Source of the DNA: Sulfurovum sp.
GTDB taxonomy: Bacteria > Campylobacterota > Campylobacteria > Campylobacterales > Sulfurovaceae
Direction: 5' to 3'
Length of the DNA: 39,203 bases
NCBI GenBank assembly: GCA_028684885.1
Contig: JAQUFB010000004.1
Span: 1 to 39,203, forward strand
Below the pieces are notes generated by a model, which was not told the origin of the DNA, made no database searches, and saw only the letters and a program-made list of their open reading frames with translations. The translations under genes were made by a program, and so were the position numbers. Below, piece after piece: positions 10,199 to 20,816 of the stretch; the first letter of the stretch is position 1; the number at the start of each line of letters is the position of its first letter.

Positions 10199-11279
10199 TA
10201 ACAATAAGACAATACTTCTTACAGGATGTGCAGGATTTATAGGGAGTAACTTTGTCCCATATTTTTTAAAAAAATATGAAAATTATAATCTAGTAAATCT
10301 GGATGTACTGACATACGCGGGAGATTTAGAGAATCTCAAAGAGGTAGAAAACCACCCACGATATAAATTTATCAAGGGCAATATTTGCAATCGTGAGCTT
10401 GTAGAGTTTATCTTTAATGGATACGATATCCAAGGTGTGATTCACTTTGCAGCAGAATCGCATGTAGATAATTCTATCAAAAATCCTGGTGTATTTATAG
10501 AGACCAATGTAAATGGAACTTTTACACTTTTGGATATCGCTTATAGATACTGGATGGAAAAACCATTCAAATACAGAGATCGATATCTGGCAGCTAACAA
10601 CGATCCGCTATCTACTGAAGCGTCGCTTCCCCGTTTTCATCATATTTCGACAGATGAAGTGTATGGAACTCTTAGTGAAGATTCAAATGATCTGTTTACC
10701 GAAAAGACACCTTACTCTCCAAACTCACCATATTCAGCTTCAAAAGCATCAAGTGATATGGTGGTAAGAAGTTATGTCGAAACCTATGGGATGAACTGTG
10801 TTGTTACCAACTGCTCAAACAACTATGGACCCAAACAACATGATGAAAAACTAATCCCAACCATTATAAGAAATGCTTTGCAGGGTAATCCTATTCCTAT
10901 CTATGGGGATGGGAAAAATATCAGAGATTGGCTCTATGTGCTTGATCATTGTAAAGGAATTGATTTAGTCTATCATACCGGTAAAACAGGTGAAACCTAC
11001 AATATCGGTGGAAGAAATGAGAAAACAAACCTTCAGATAGTGAACCGTATTTGTGAAATTTTAGACGAGAAAGTTCCACGTTCTTCATGTCATTCTGAAC
11101 TTGGTTCCGGATCTAGCTATAAAGAGTTGATCACATTTGTTGCTGACCGCGCCGGGCATGATAGAAGATATGCAATAGATGCTACCAAACTAGAAAATGA
11201 ACTTGGTTGGAAAGCTGATGAAACATTTGATACAGGAATCATGAAGACTGTAGAATGGTATTTGGAGAAATATAAATGA
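10188..11279 (+). CDS. rmlB: dTDP-glucose 4,6-dehydratase
   Basis: [57 protein letters not shown]. Confidence 0.96.
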   Translation: MFNNNNKTILLTGCAGFIGSNFVPYFLKKYENYNLVNLDVLTYAGDLENLKEVENHPRYKFIKGNICNRELVEFIFNGYDIQGVIHFAAESHVDNSIKNPGVFIETNVNGTFTLLDIAYRYWMEKPFKYRDRYLAANNDPLSTEASLPRFHHISTDEVYGTLSEDSNDLFTEKTPYSPNSPYSASKASSDMVVRSYVETYGMNCVVTNCSNNYGPKQHDEKLIPTIIRNALQGNPIPIYGDGKNIRDWLYVLDHCKGIDLVYHTGKTGETYNIGGRNEKTNLQIVNRICEILDEKVPRSSCHSELGSGSSYKELITFVADRAGHDRRYAIDATKLENELGWKADETFDTGIMKTVEWYLEKYK

Positions 11280-12346
11280 AAGAACATTTAAAGATAGTTC
11301 ATTGTGGCAATTTTAGTTATTTTAGTAATGGTGCAGCTTTTAATGCTCATGAAAGAAAAATTAGTTATGGATTAATGAATCATGGACATTTTGTTTATGA
11401 TTTTAGTTATAGAGATCTGGCTAAATGCCAAAGAGTTTTAGGGTTTAAGAAAAAAAGTATTGATAGAATGAACCAAAATTTGATTGATACGTGTCTGAAT
11501 ATTCAGCCGGACCTTCTTTTGTTGGGAAAGGCAGAGTTTATTTATGCTGATACATTAAAAAAAATCAAAGAGCTTATCCCTGCTATAAAAATAGCACAAT
11601 GGTTTGTTGATCATTTTGCGAGAGAATCTGATGAAGTATTTTTAAAACAGTTTCATTACACAGATTGTTTTTTTCAAACTTCGGCGGCTGAACTTCAGGA
11701 ATTATCTTTGAACTTTAAAAATTTGGTATGTTCATATATGCCAAATATTACCGATAATGCATTTGAACACAAAATTGTGAGTGAAAAAATCTATGATGTG
11801 ATATATATAGCAAGAGATCATAAAGAGGATGAAAGATATAAATTTGCTGTAATGCTTAATGAGTTTTGTAAAAACAATCATCTTAATTTAAAAATTTATG
11901 GTTCTTTGGGGAATACTACAGTGTTCGGACAGAATTATTATGATGAAATTGCTAAAGCAAAAATAGCTGTAAATTTTAATAGAAATGATAAAATTGAAGG
12001 TGAAAATAAAGATAAATTCATGGGGTCATCAGATAGAATGAACCATTTTATGGGAACGGGTACTTGTACTTTTAGCCCTAAGATCAGAGGGCTTGATACG
12101 CTTTATACAGATAATGAGGATGTGGTCTATTTTGATGGAGCAACAGATTGTTTCGAGAAGATATTGTTTTATCTTGAAAATGATAGATATGAAAAAATAG
12201 CACTACAAGGAAATGATAAAGCTTATAAAATTTCAAATGCAAAAAAAGTAACCAAATATTTTTTAGAAACCATATTTGGTGAGAAGTATTCAATGGAGTA
12301 TGAATGGATGGATTTGCGTTATCACAATGGTAAAAAATATGAATAA
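11276..12346 (+). CDS. CgeB-like glycosyltransferase (DUF3880-type)
   Basis: KIVHCGNFSYFSNGAAFNAHERKISYGLMNHGH; DDDLLLLGKAEFI-like N-domain; NDKAYKISNAKKVTKYFLETIF. Confidence 0.6.
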   Translation: MKEHLKIVHCGNFSYFSNGAAFNAHERKISYGLMNHGHFVYDFSYRDLAKCQRVLGFKKKSIDRMNQNLIDTCLNIQPDLLLLGKAEFIYADTLKKIKELIPAIKIAQWFVDHFARESDEVFLKQFHYTDCFFQTSAAELQELSLNFKNLVCSYMPNITDNAFEHKIVSEKIYDVIYIARDHKEDERYKFAVMLNEFCKNNHLNLKIYGSLGNTTVFGQNYYDEIAKAKIAVNFNRNDKIEGENKDKFMGSSDRMNHFMGTGTCTFSPKIRGLDTLYTDNEDVVYFDGATDCFEKILFYLENDRYEKIALQGNDKAYKISNAKKVTKYFLETIFGEKYSMEYEWMDLRYHNGKKYE

Positions 12347-12752
12347 CGTTAAACTAGTAAATTTTAAAACACTTGGTGATGAAAGAGGTTCTCTTATAGC
12401 CATTGAAGAGGGGTATAATACACCTTTTGCCATAAAAAGAGTTTATTATATCTTTGATACAAAAGAGGGTGTTGAAAGAGGTTTTCACGCCCATATTAAT
12501 CTTAAGCAAATCGCTATAGCGGTAAAAGGCAGCTGTACTTTTGTGCTTGATGATGGAAAACAAAGAGAAGAGATAAAACTTGATAACCCAAATCGAGGAC
12601 TTTTTATAGAAGGATTGATTTGGAGAGAGATGAAAGATTTTAGTCAAGATTGTGTTTTAGTAGTGTTAGCCAGTGAACATTATGATGAAAGTGACTACAT
12701 ACGAGATTATGAGAGGTTTCTAGAGGAAGTTGAAAATGCAATTAACGGGTAA
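12339..12752 (+). CDS. fdtA: dTDP-4-keto-6-deoxyglucose 3,4-ketoisomerase (FdtA/WxcM-like cupin)
   Basis: DERGSLIAIEEGYNTPFAIKRVYYIFDTKEGVERGFHAHINLKQIAIAVKGSC. Start reset to MNNVKLVNF; 8-bp overlap with the upstream gene. Confidence 0.88.
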   Translation: MNNVKLVNFKTLGDERGSLIAIEEGYNTPFAIKRVYYIFDTKEGVERGFHAHINLKQIAIAVKGSCTFVLDDGKQREEIKLDNPNRGLFIEGLIWREMKDFSQDCVLVVLASEHYDESDYIRDYERFLEEVENAING

Positions 12753-13254
12753 AAATATAAATATGAGAACGGTTACACTGGAAGATGCAGAGTTTATTTA
12801 TCTTATGAGACAAAATCAAAATAAAACTAAATACCTTTCAAAAGTCACAGGTACAGTTGAGTCTCAAAAAGAGTGGATAAAAAACTACAAAGAAAAAGAA
12901 AAAGAGCAAAAAGAGTTTTACTTTGTGATCGAGTCTAAAAGTGAAGAAAAACTTGGACTTGTAAGAGTGTATGATTTTCAAGATGATTCTTTCTGCTGGG
13001 GAAGTTGGCTGATAAAAGAAGATGCTCCAAAAACTACAGCGATCGAATCAGCATTACAAATATATGAATTTGGATTTTATAACTTAGGATTTAAAAAGTC
13101 TCATTTTGATGTACGAAAAGGAAACAACAAGGTAATAGCATTTCATCAAAGATTTGGTGCAAAGATTATACATGAAAATGAATTAGATTATTTTTTTAAT
13201 TTTGAAAAAAGTGATTATGTGAAAATAAAAGAAAAATATAAGAGGTATCTGTAA
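12736..13254 (+). CDS. GNAT-family N-acetyltransferase (candidate amino-sugar N-acyltransferase)
   Basis: MQLTGKNINMRTVTLEDAEFIYLMRQNQ...FGFYNLGFKKSHFDVRKGNNKVIAFHQRFGA. Confidence 0.75.
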   Translation: MQLTGKNINMRTVTLEDAEFIYLMRQNQNKTKYLSKVTGTVESQKEWIKNYKEKEKEQKEFYFVIESKSEEKLGLVRVYDFQDDSFCWGSWLIKEDAPKTTAIESALQIYEFGFYNLGFKKSHFDVRKGNNKVIAFHQRFGAKIIHENELDYFFNFEKSDYVKIKEKYKRYL

Positions 13255-14364
13255 ATGATTCCATTTTTAGATTTAAAAAGTATTAATGCTCAGTATAGAA
13301 ATGAATTGATAGAAGCCTGTACAAGGATAATAGATAGTGGCTGGTATATCCAAGGCAATGAATGTAAAGAATTTGAAAAAGAATTTGCAGAGTATTGTGG
13401 GACAAAATATGCTATCGGTGTAGCAAATGGTTTGGATGCACTGATTTTAATTCTAAGAGCTTATAAAGAGTTGGGAATGATGAATGATGGTGATGAAGTA
13501 ATAGTGCCATCCAATACCTATATTGCCTCTATTTTAGCAATTTCACAAAACAATCTTGTTCCTGTTTTGGTGGAACCCGATATAAATACATATCTCATTG
13601 ACACATCTAAAATAGAAGAAAAAATCACTTCAAAAACAAAAGCTGTTATGCCTGTGCACTTGTATGGTCAAACATGTGAAATGGACAAGATAAGTGAGAT
13701 TGCAAAAAAGTATAACTTAAAAGTGATAGAAGATTCAGCACAAGCTCATGGTGCATACTTTGCAGATAAAAGAGCTGGTAACTTAGGCGATGCAAGCGGA
13801 TTTAGCTTTTATCCTGGAAAAAATCTTGGAGCGCTTGGTGATGGTGGAGCAGTCACCACAAATGATGAAGCGTTGGCCGGAGCTATTAAAGCACTGGGAA
13901 ACTATGGGAGCCATAAAAAATATGAAAATTTTTATAAAGGTGTAAATAGCAGACTTGATGAGATGCAAGCCGCACTTTTAAAAGTCAAGTTAAGATACCT
14001 TGATGATGAAATAGAAAAACGAAGAGCAATAGCAGACTATTATTTAGAAAATATCAAAAATCCGGCTATCCTATTGCCAACAATCGGCCGACCGTTATCA
14101 ACCAACTCGCATGTGTGGCACTTGTTTGTGATAAGAACAGCCAAAAGAGATGAATTACAAAAATATCTTTTAGAAAACGGCATTCAAACACTTATCCACT
14201 ATCCCATCCCCCCGCATAAACAAAATGCCTATAAAGAGTGGCAGAATGATGTTTATCCAATAAGTGACCGGATACATAATGAAGTATTGAGTTTGCCTAT
14301 CAGTGGAGTACAGAGTTTGGAAGATACACAAAAAATTGTCAAACTAATTAATTTTAAGCTCTAA
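13255..14364 (+). CDS. fdtB: DegT/DnrJ/EryC1 PLP aminotransferase (FdtB-like)
   Basis: [44 protein letters not shown]. Confidence 0.87.
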   Translation: MIPFLDLKSINAQYRNELIEACTRIIDSGWYIQGNECKEFEKEFAEYCGTKYAIGVANGLDALILILRAYKELGMMNDGDEVIVPSNTYIASILAISQNNLVPVLVEPDINTYLIDTSKIEEKITSKTKAVMPVHLYGQTCEMDKISEIAKKYNLKVIEDSAQAHGAYFADKRAGNLGDASGFSFYPGKNLGALGDGGAVTTNDEALAGAIKALGNYGSHKKYENFYKGVNSRLDEMQAALLKVKLRYLDDEIEKRRAIADYYLENIKNPAILLPTIGRPLSTNSHVWHLFVIRTAKRDELQKYLLENGIQTLIHYPIPPHKQNAYKEWQNDVYPISDRIHNEVLSLPISGVQSLEDTQKIVKLINFKL

Positions 14365-14521
14365 GAGGGTTGACATTATTATTTATGCATCAGCGATGGA
14401 TGAAGAGGAGATTAAATCCAAATCAGATATGATTGTAGCCGATAGAGTTAGTAGTGAAATAGTGGATGTACAGCATAAAGTTTATGCCAGAGTATTTTTA
14501 GAAAGAACGAAAGGAAAAGCA

Positions 14522-15565
14522 GTGAAAGTATGTCAGGTTCTGGCTGGAGTAGGAAATGGAGGACTTGAAAAACATACCATAGAACTATCAAAAAGATTAA
14601 AACAACAGAATATCGACGTAACAGTCATAGCACATCCGGGTTTTGCTCAAGATTTTGAGGGAATAAATTTTATACCAATAGACTTGGGAAAAAGCAGATT
14701 AAACCCATTGCTTTTATACCGTTTATATAAAGTTTTAAAAAATGGATCTTTTGATATTGTACATACCCAAGCGAATAAAGCTACGGATATAGTAGTAAAA
14801 ATAAAACCTTTTTTAAATTTTAAAATGATTTCTACGCTGCATAATATAAAAAGGAATTTAAGTTCTTTTGAAAAAAGTGATTTTGTTATTACTGTATCGG
14901 ACAAGATAGGCGAAAAACTTCAAAATAGGAACAAGCAAACAATATATAATGGCATTAGCTATGAGAAAATGAGTGATATTATTGATCTTCGTAAGACATA
15001 TGGTTTCAAGGCAGAATCATTTGTGATTTGTACTATTGCACGTTTAACAAAGGCTAAGCGGCTGGATGTATTATTGAAAGGATTGGCGAAAACTGAAAAT
15101 ATTAATTTGATTTTGGTAGGCGGTGGAGAAGAAGAAACTAATTTAAAAGAACTTGTAGATTCCTTAGGCATAAAAGAACGTGTGGAATTGACCGGAGCAA
15201 TGGAAAATAAAGCAGTAAAACAAATCATTGCCAATTCTGATGCCTTTGTAATGACTTCTGATAATGAAGGTTTTCCTTATACTTTCGTAGAGACGATGTT
15301 TTGTCATACACCATTTATTTCTACACCAGTTTCAGATATTGAAAAGTTTATTGGCCCGGAATATACTATTCCTTTCGGGGATTATCATACATTAGCAAAA
15401 AAACTGCAAGATGTAAAAAACAATTATGCTGAGGTTGAACGGGATTTTATACCGATCTTTCAAAAGGCAGTTCATGAATTTACAGTTGAAAATATGGTAA
15501 ATCAAACAATAAAAGTTTATGAAAAGGTAATGGGTTCAGATTATGATGATAGAGGAAGAGCATAA
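14522..15565 (+). CDS. Glycosyltransferase family 4
   Basis: GTG start VKVCQVLAGVGNGGLEKHTIELSKRL with AAAGGA SD; the track start at 14396 adds 42 codons not resembling a GT4 N-terminus. TSDNEGFPYTFVETMFCHTPFIS. Confidence 0.82.
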   Translation: MKVCQVLAGVGNGGLEKHTIELSKRLKQQNIDVTVIAHPGFAQDFEGINFIPIDLGKSRLNPLLLYRLYKVLKNGSFDIVHTQANKATDIVVKIKPFLNFKMISTLHNIKRNLSSFEKSDFVITVSDKIGEKLQNRNKQTIYNGISYEKMSDIIDLRKTYGFKAESFVICTIARLTKAKRLDVLLKGLAKTENINLILVGGGEEETNLKELVDSLGIKERVELTGAMENKAVKQIIANSDAFVMTSDNEGFPYTFVETMFCHTPFISTPVSDIEKFIGPEYTIPFGDYHTLAKKLQDVKNNYAEVERDFIPIFQKAVHEFTVENMVNQTIKVYEKVMGSDYDDRGRA

Positions 15566-16714
15566 TTGAAAAAAGTTAGTATTTTAATACCGGTACAAGA
15601 GTACTTAAACAGCTATAGGGGTGGGGCAATAGCAAGATGGATCTCTCATGTATACAAGGGTGGAAAACATGATTATCAATTTGATATTTTAGGTCGAACT
15701 TTGAATGATGAGTATGATTTTCGAAATACCGATTCTCTTACTATTGTTTCAAAATATAATAATTTGCTTAATGTTCTCACCGGATTGCCAATTATTCGAA
15801 CTATCTTTAAGCCATTTATCTCCTCGATTTATTTAAAAATTTATAGAAAGGATATACGTTCTAGCGAGATATTGGAAGTACACAATTCAATTGAATATAT
15901 TGCAAAAATAAGAAAACTGAACTTTTCAGGAAAAATCATTTTGCATATGCATAACAATTATCTAAATAAACTCAGCAAAGAATTTATTCATACTCTCAAT
16001 TCTCAAATCAATTTATTGATTTTTCCAAGTAAAGCACTAAAAAATGAATTTTTAGCTATGCATCCAGAATTTAACAAGCCTATAGAAGTTGTTTATAATG
16101 GGTATGATCCAAAGAAATTCTTTCCACAAAAGGAAGGAATACCCAAGGCTAATCCAGTGATAGGATATATAGGGAGATTTGATAAGAATAAAAATATATT
16201 GAATCTACTAGATATCTATAGTGCACTGTTGGATAAAATTCCGAATTTAGAATTTTATCTTATAGGTTCCGGCAAGTCAGGTGGAGTTGAAAATAAATAC
16301 CAACGGTTAGTATTAAAAAAAATTGAGAAAATAAATCGTCAAAATGGGAAAATTACATACTTGGGCTATGTACATAATGATCAATTATATAAATACTATA
16401 ATCTGTTTGATCTATTTATCTCTTTACCTGTTCATACGGAAGCATTTGGTATGACTTTTGTGGAGGCTTTGGCGTGTAAAACACTTAGTATTGGAACAAA
16501 TTTGGGTGGTATACCCGAAGCGATCGGATGCAATGAATTGCTGATAAATAATCCGAAAGATCATATGGAAGTAGTTGATAAAATGATTAAAATCTTGTCT
16601 GATGAGACACTTTATCAATCATTAGTAGAAAAAACTTTTAATTATGTTTCAATGAATTTTCAATGGAAAGCTATACAGACGAAACAATTGAAAGTATTAG
16701 CTCAGGTATCTTAA
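15566..16714 (+). CDS. Glycosyltransferase family 4
   Basis: NPVIGYIGRFDKNKNILNLLDIYSAL; LPVHTEAFGMTFVEALACKTLSIGTNLGGIPEAIG. Confidence 0.88.
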   Translation: MKKVSILIPVQEYLNSYRGGAIARWISHVYKGGKHDYQFDILGRTLNDEYDFRNTDSLTIVSKYNNLLNVLTGLPIIRTIFKPFISSIYLKIYRKDIRSSEILEVHNSIEYIAKIRKLNFSGKIILHMHNNYLNKLSKEFIHTLNSQINLLIFPSKALKNEFLAMHPEFNKPIEVVYNGYDPKKFFPQKEGIPKANPVIGYIGRFDKNKNILNLLDIYSALLDKIPNLEFYLIGSGKSGGVENKYQRLVLKKIEKINRQNGKITYLGYVHNDQLYKYYNLFDLFISLPVHTEAFGMTFVEALACKTLSIGTNLGGIPEAIGCNELLINNPKDHMEVVDKMIKILSDETLYQSLVEKTFNYVSMNFQWKAIQTKQLKVLAQVS

Positions 16715-16786
16715 GAAAAGCAAGCATAAAATTTCAGCAAAAGTGATAAACTGATAAAATTGTTCAGAGGAATGTAAAGGATTAAA

Positions 16787-17566
16787 ATGAAAAAAACAGT
16801 AAATGTCATATGTATAAAATGGGGCACAAGATATTCAGCTGAATATGTGAATAAATTGTACAGTATGATCAAAAGAAATACATCATATGATATCAAATTT
16901 TATTGTTTTACTGAAAATTCTCAAGATCTCAATAAAGATATTATAGTGAAACCTATAAATGATGTTGATACATCTGAAAAGTATAAATACTATTATCGAA
17001 AAGAAGCAGGATTGAGTGATGATAATTTGGGAGGCTTAAAAGGAGAACGGGTTTTTTTCTTTGATTTAGATGTAGTCATTGTTTCAGATTTAGATGAGTT
17101 TTTCGAATATCCAAAAGATAATAAATTTTATATCATCAACGATTGGAATACAAAAGGTGATCATGTAGGACAAGCGAGTTGCTACTCCTGGGTTGTGGGA
17201 ACTTTGGGACATGTACAAGAATATTATGAAAAACATCCGAAAGAGGTTCTCGATCATTTTGGAACATCTGCTCAAGAATACTTATCTAGTAAGGTAATAG
17301 AAAAATATGGTAGTTTAAATTTTTGGCCAGAGAATTGGTTCTGTTCGTTTAAACTACATTGTATACCAAGATTTTGGCTTTTAAGACATTTTTTAGTCCC
17401 TCAAATGCCTAAAGATAAGCCGGGATTGAAAGTTATTGTTTTTCATGGAGTTCCAGATCCAGATGAAGCGATTAAGGGTATTTGGCCTATAAAAAAGGGG
17501 CAAGGATGGAAAAGGCTATATAAAGTTTGCAAGCCGACGAAATGGATTGAAAACTATTGGTATTAA
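16787..17566 (+). CDS. Nucleotide-diphospho-sugar transferase-like glycosyltransferase
   Basis: VICIKWGTRYSAEYVNKLYSMIKRN; GERVFFFDLDVVIVSDLDEFF (DxD). Confidence 0.65.
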   Translation: MKKTVNVICIKWGTRYSAEYVNKLYSMIKRNTSYDIKFYCFTENSQDLNKDIIVKPINDVDTSEKYKYYYRKEAGLSDDNLGGLKGERVFFFDLDVVIVSDLDEFFEYPKDNKFYIINDWNTKGDHVGQASCYSWVVGTLGHVQEYYEKHPKEVLDHFGTSAQEYLSSKVIEKYGSLNFWPENWFCSFKLHCIPRFWLLRHFLVPQMPKDKPGLKVIVFHGVPDPDEAIKGIWPIKKGQGWKRLYKVCKPTKWIENYWY

Positions 17567-17653
17567 GAAAATCTGTTTGGTTATTTACAACCTTAAAATT
17601 GTAAAAAGTCTAAAATCTAAAACTCAAATATTTTTTATAAGGATGATATTAGG

Positions 17654-18568
17654 ATGAATAAGAAGCAAAAGCTTTCATCTATAGCAAAATGCACAGTAGG
17701 CGTAGGAATATTGAGTTGGAAATCTCATGAGACTTTGGAAAAAAGCTTACAGAGTTATGAGAAGATTGGTTTTAAAGATTTTTTTGATCAAGCTAAAATT
17801 ATTTTTCAAGAGTTTTCTTTGGATGATAAACTACTTGCCGAAAAATATGGCTATGACTATGTAGGTACAAAAGAGAATTTGGGAATACAACATGGACATA
17901 AATTGATTTATGAGAATATTACAACTGATTATGTGCTTGTTTTGGAAAATGATAATCCTGTTATAGAAGAGAGCTCTACCTCCTTTCACAGACTGCTTCA
18001 AGCAGTTGAACTTATGGAAAATGGAACTATCGATCTTATGAGATTAAGGCATCGATGGAAGTTTGGCGAAAGTTTTAGTTTGGGAAAATATTTAAAATAT
18101 TTTGATGTACAAAACCTCCATGAAAAATATTGCCATGATGAGATAATGGAGCATTCACTTGAGAGTTTCATCAAACCTATAAAAAGATTTTTTAGACCGG
18201 ATAAGGCAGATAGATTAGCCGGTTATTCGGTTTATTTTGAAAAATATCCTGACAAAATTTTCCCTAAATATATAAAAAAAATAGAGGATGAGCTGTTTGC
18301 TGTAAGTTCCTATATCATGCCATGGACAAATCAAAGTGTACTCTTGAAACGTAGATTTTATGGGGAACTACTGGAATATGCAGATAAAAATCCTTCTTCA
18401 AGAACAGCCAATGGATTTCAAGATTTGGAAAAACCTCTAAATACTAAATGGTGGAGAGATCAAAATTTTCAAATTGGTGTAGGTGAAGGTATTTTTACAC
18501 ATAATAGATTTGATGATAGTTGGAGAAAATCTCATCAAGCTTTTAACCAAAATATTGCCGTGAAATGA
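17654..18568 (+). CDS. GT-A fold glycosyltransferase-like protein
   Basis: VGVGILSWKSHETLEKSLQSYEKIG; ENLGIQHGHKLIYENITTDYVLVLENDNPV. Confidence 0.55.
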   Translation: MNKKQKLSSIAKCTVGVGILSWKSHETLEKSLQSYEKIGFKDFFDQAKIIFQEFSLDDKLLAEKYGYDYVGTKENLGIQHGHKLIYENITTDYVLVLENDNPVIEESSTSFHRLLQAVELMENGTIDLMRLRHRWKFGESFSLGKYLKYFDVQNLHEKYCHDEIMEHSLESFIKPIKRFFRPDKADRLAGYSVYFEKYPDKIFPKYIKKIEDELFAVSSYIMPWTNQSVLLKRRFYGELLEYADKNPSSRTANGFQDLEKPLNTKWWRDQNFQIGVGEGIFTHNRFDDSWRKSHQAFNQNIAVK

Positions 18569-18596
18569 TCTACCTATAGAAGATAAGAGAGCGTGT

Positions 18597-18717
18597 CTAA
18601 ATTGGTGTATGCGGTTTCAGATATTTCTCAAGCCTCGCTTTAAGCCAGATGGCATGTTGAGACTTAAGTGATTGAAAAAACTATAATAAGGCTGCTTATC
18701 CCAACTCCCTAAAAAAT
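18597..18717 (-). pseudogene. Possible frameshifted C-terminal gene remnant downstream of galU
   Basis: Minus-strand FLGSWDKQPYYSFF, then after one frameshift in a T6 run, QSLKSQHAIWLKARLEKYLKPHTPI*. Confidence 0.3.
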
Positions 18718-19542
18718 TTACTCCATGTTCTTATAAAAATAATTCGTAGCTTCTACAAACCCATCCACGGAACCGCAGTCAAAACGTCTGCCCCTGAACT
18801 TGTATGCAATAACTTTTCCCTTTTTCGCCTGCTCAAGAAGTGCATCGGTGATCTGTATCTCTCCGCCTTTGCCGGGTTTGGTCTCTCTGAGGATATCAAA
18901 GATGTCCGGAGAGAGGATATATCTTCCGATGATCGCCATGTTGGTCGGTGCATCCTTGGGATCAGGTTTTTCGACCATATCGGTGACACGGTAGGTGTCA
19001 TCGCTTCCGTCGACAAGATGCCCTGCGATGACGCCGTATTTGTCGGTCTGGTCCATCGGTACCTCTTCGATCGCAACGATGGAGCATTGGTACTTCTCAT
19101 AGACCTCGATCATCTGGCTGAGTACTCCTTTGTCCGTATGGGTACAAAGATCATCGGCGAGCACCACGGCAAAAGGCTCATTGCCTATCAGTGTCTCTCC
19201 GGTGAGGATCGCATGCCCCAGGCCCTTCATCTCGACCTGTCGTGTATAGGAGAAGGTACATTGTTCGATCAGCGCACGGATATCATCGAGCAGATGCTCT
19301 TTTGAGCCTCCCTTGATCTGGTGTTCGAGTTCATAGGAGATATCAAAATGGTCCTCTATCGCGCGTTTGCCTCTCCCCGTAACGATCGCCATCGTATGGA
19401 TACCTGCTTCCACTGCCTCTTCGACACCGTACTGTATCAGCGGTTTGGTAAGGACGGGAAGCATCTCTTTTGGGGTAGCTTTCGTCGCAGGCAGGAAACG
19501 CGTTCCGTAGCCTGCCGCGGGAAATAGACATTTTTTGATCAT
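18718..19542 (-). CDS. galU: UTP-glucose-1-phosphate uridylyltransferase
   Basis: KKCLFPAAGYGTRFLPATKATPKEMLPVLTKPLIQYGVEEAVEAG. Confidence 0.96.
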   Translation of the reverse strand: MIKKCLFPAAGYGTRFLPATKATPKEMLPVLTKPLIQYGVEEAVEAGIHTMAIVTGRGKRAIEDHFDISYELEHQIKGGSKEHLLDDIRALIEQCTFSYTRQVEMKGLGHAILTGETLIGNEPFAVVLADDLCTHTDKGVLSQMIEVYEKYQCSIVAIEEVPMDQTDKYGVIAGHLVDGSDDTYRVTDMVEKPDPKDAPTNMAIIGRYILSPDIFDILRETKPGKGGEIQITDALLEQAKKGKVIAYKFRGRRFDCGSVDGFVEATNYFYKNME

Positions 19543-19592
19543 CGTTGGCTCTTCCTTTGTAAATAATGGCTAAAATTATAGCCGAAGCATTA

Positions 19593-20816
19593 TTAGCGCT
19601 TGATTTCTTCCAGTTTCTTTTTGAGGATCACTTTCCCGTTTTCAACGCCGGGTTGGTCATAGGCATTGACATCCATGAGCTCTGCAACCAGCGAGGTGAG
19701 AAGTTCATAGTAGTAGATCAGGGAACCGATCGTGTAGGCATCCACCCTGGGAAGGGTAATGCTGTCAATCGGGATATCCCCCTCCTGCTCCAGAGACTCT
19801 ATGACCGAATCACACTGCATATTGATCAGCCTGTCGAAAGAGATCGAATTGAGGATGTCCAGAGATTCAAGGTGCGGCAGGGAGAGGTCCGGTATCATCA
19901 TCCTCTCTTCAAAGTTTTCGATCTTGATAAAGGTGATGGACTTGTCACGGGTCCCGTCTGTCAAGAGCTGCAAAAAGGAGTGCTGGTCTTTGGGGCCTAT
20001 CAAGCCGATAGGCGTAAGCCCCACGTGAAAGGCGGAGTGTCTCTGGTGTTTTCCCAGACTCTCCCCCCACAGCTGTACATACCATTCGCAAAAATATTTG
20101 AGGAGTTCGGAGTAGGCGAAGATACAGTTGATGTTGTAGCGCGCATGGTTTTTGGCATAGAAGACCGCTTTTTTGAGCAGCGGCTCCTGCATATACCCCT
20201 GTTCAAAAAAGCTCTCCTTGACCCTTCTGGCGCCTGAAAGCAGAGAGGCGACATCGACACCGCACAGGACCAGAGGAAGCAGGCCCACAGGGGAGAGGAC
20301 CGAAAAACGTCCGCCTACGTTCCGGGGAACATAGAGCACATCTGCATGAACCTCCTGCGCATATCTGTCCAGCGGTGAACCCGGATCAGTAATGAAGGTA
20401 TAGGATGAGGTATCGGGGTGTAGAGAGTAGACATATTTGTAGATCGCAAAGGTCTCTACGGTAGTGCCGGATTTGGAGATCACGATGAAGTGTGTTTTCT
20501 CCAGGTCGATCTCTTTGAGTGTGGTGTTGATATCGATCGGGTCGGTACTTTCAAAAAGATAGAGGGTGCGTTTGAGGTTGTTGACCGGTTTGACAAATTC
20601 GTAGATCGCCTTGGCCCCGAGCGAACTGCCTCCGATACCGATGATAACGATACTCTCAATATGCTCAGGGATCTTTTCGGCATACTTCAGAATCGGTGTG
20701 ATATCCTGATCGGGCAGGGAGTAATATCCTATCTTTCCCTGTTCTTTTTGAACTGCCTGGAGGGCATGGGCCTGTGCTTTCGGATGGTTGGATATGAAGT
20801 AGAGTCTGTTTTTCAT
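19593..20816 (-). CDS. pgi: Glucose-6-phosphate isomerase (short form)
   Basis: IGIGGSSLGAKAIYEFV, VISKSGTTVETFA, GGRFSVLSPVGLLPL. Confidence 0.92.
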   Translation of the reverse strand: MKNRLYFISNHPKAQAHALQAVQKEQGKIGYYSLPDQDITPILKYAEKIPEHIESIVIIGIGGSSLGAKAIYEFVKPVNNLKRTLYLFESTDPIDINTTLKEIDLEKTHFIVISKSGTTVETFAIYKYVYSLHPDTSSYTFITDPGSPLDRYAQEVHADVLYVPRNVGGRFSVLSPVGLLPLVLCGVDVASLLSGARRVKESFFEQGYMQEPLLKKAVFYAKNHARYNINCIFAYSELLKYFCEWYVQLWGESLGKHQRHSAFHVGLTPIGLIGPKDQHSFLQLLTDGTRDKSITFIKIENFEERMMIPDLSLPHLESLDILNSISFDRLINMQCDSVIESLEQEGDIPIDSITLPRVDAYTIGSLIYYYELLTSLVAELMDVNAYDQPGVENGKVILKKKLEEIKR

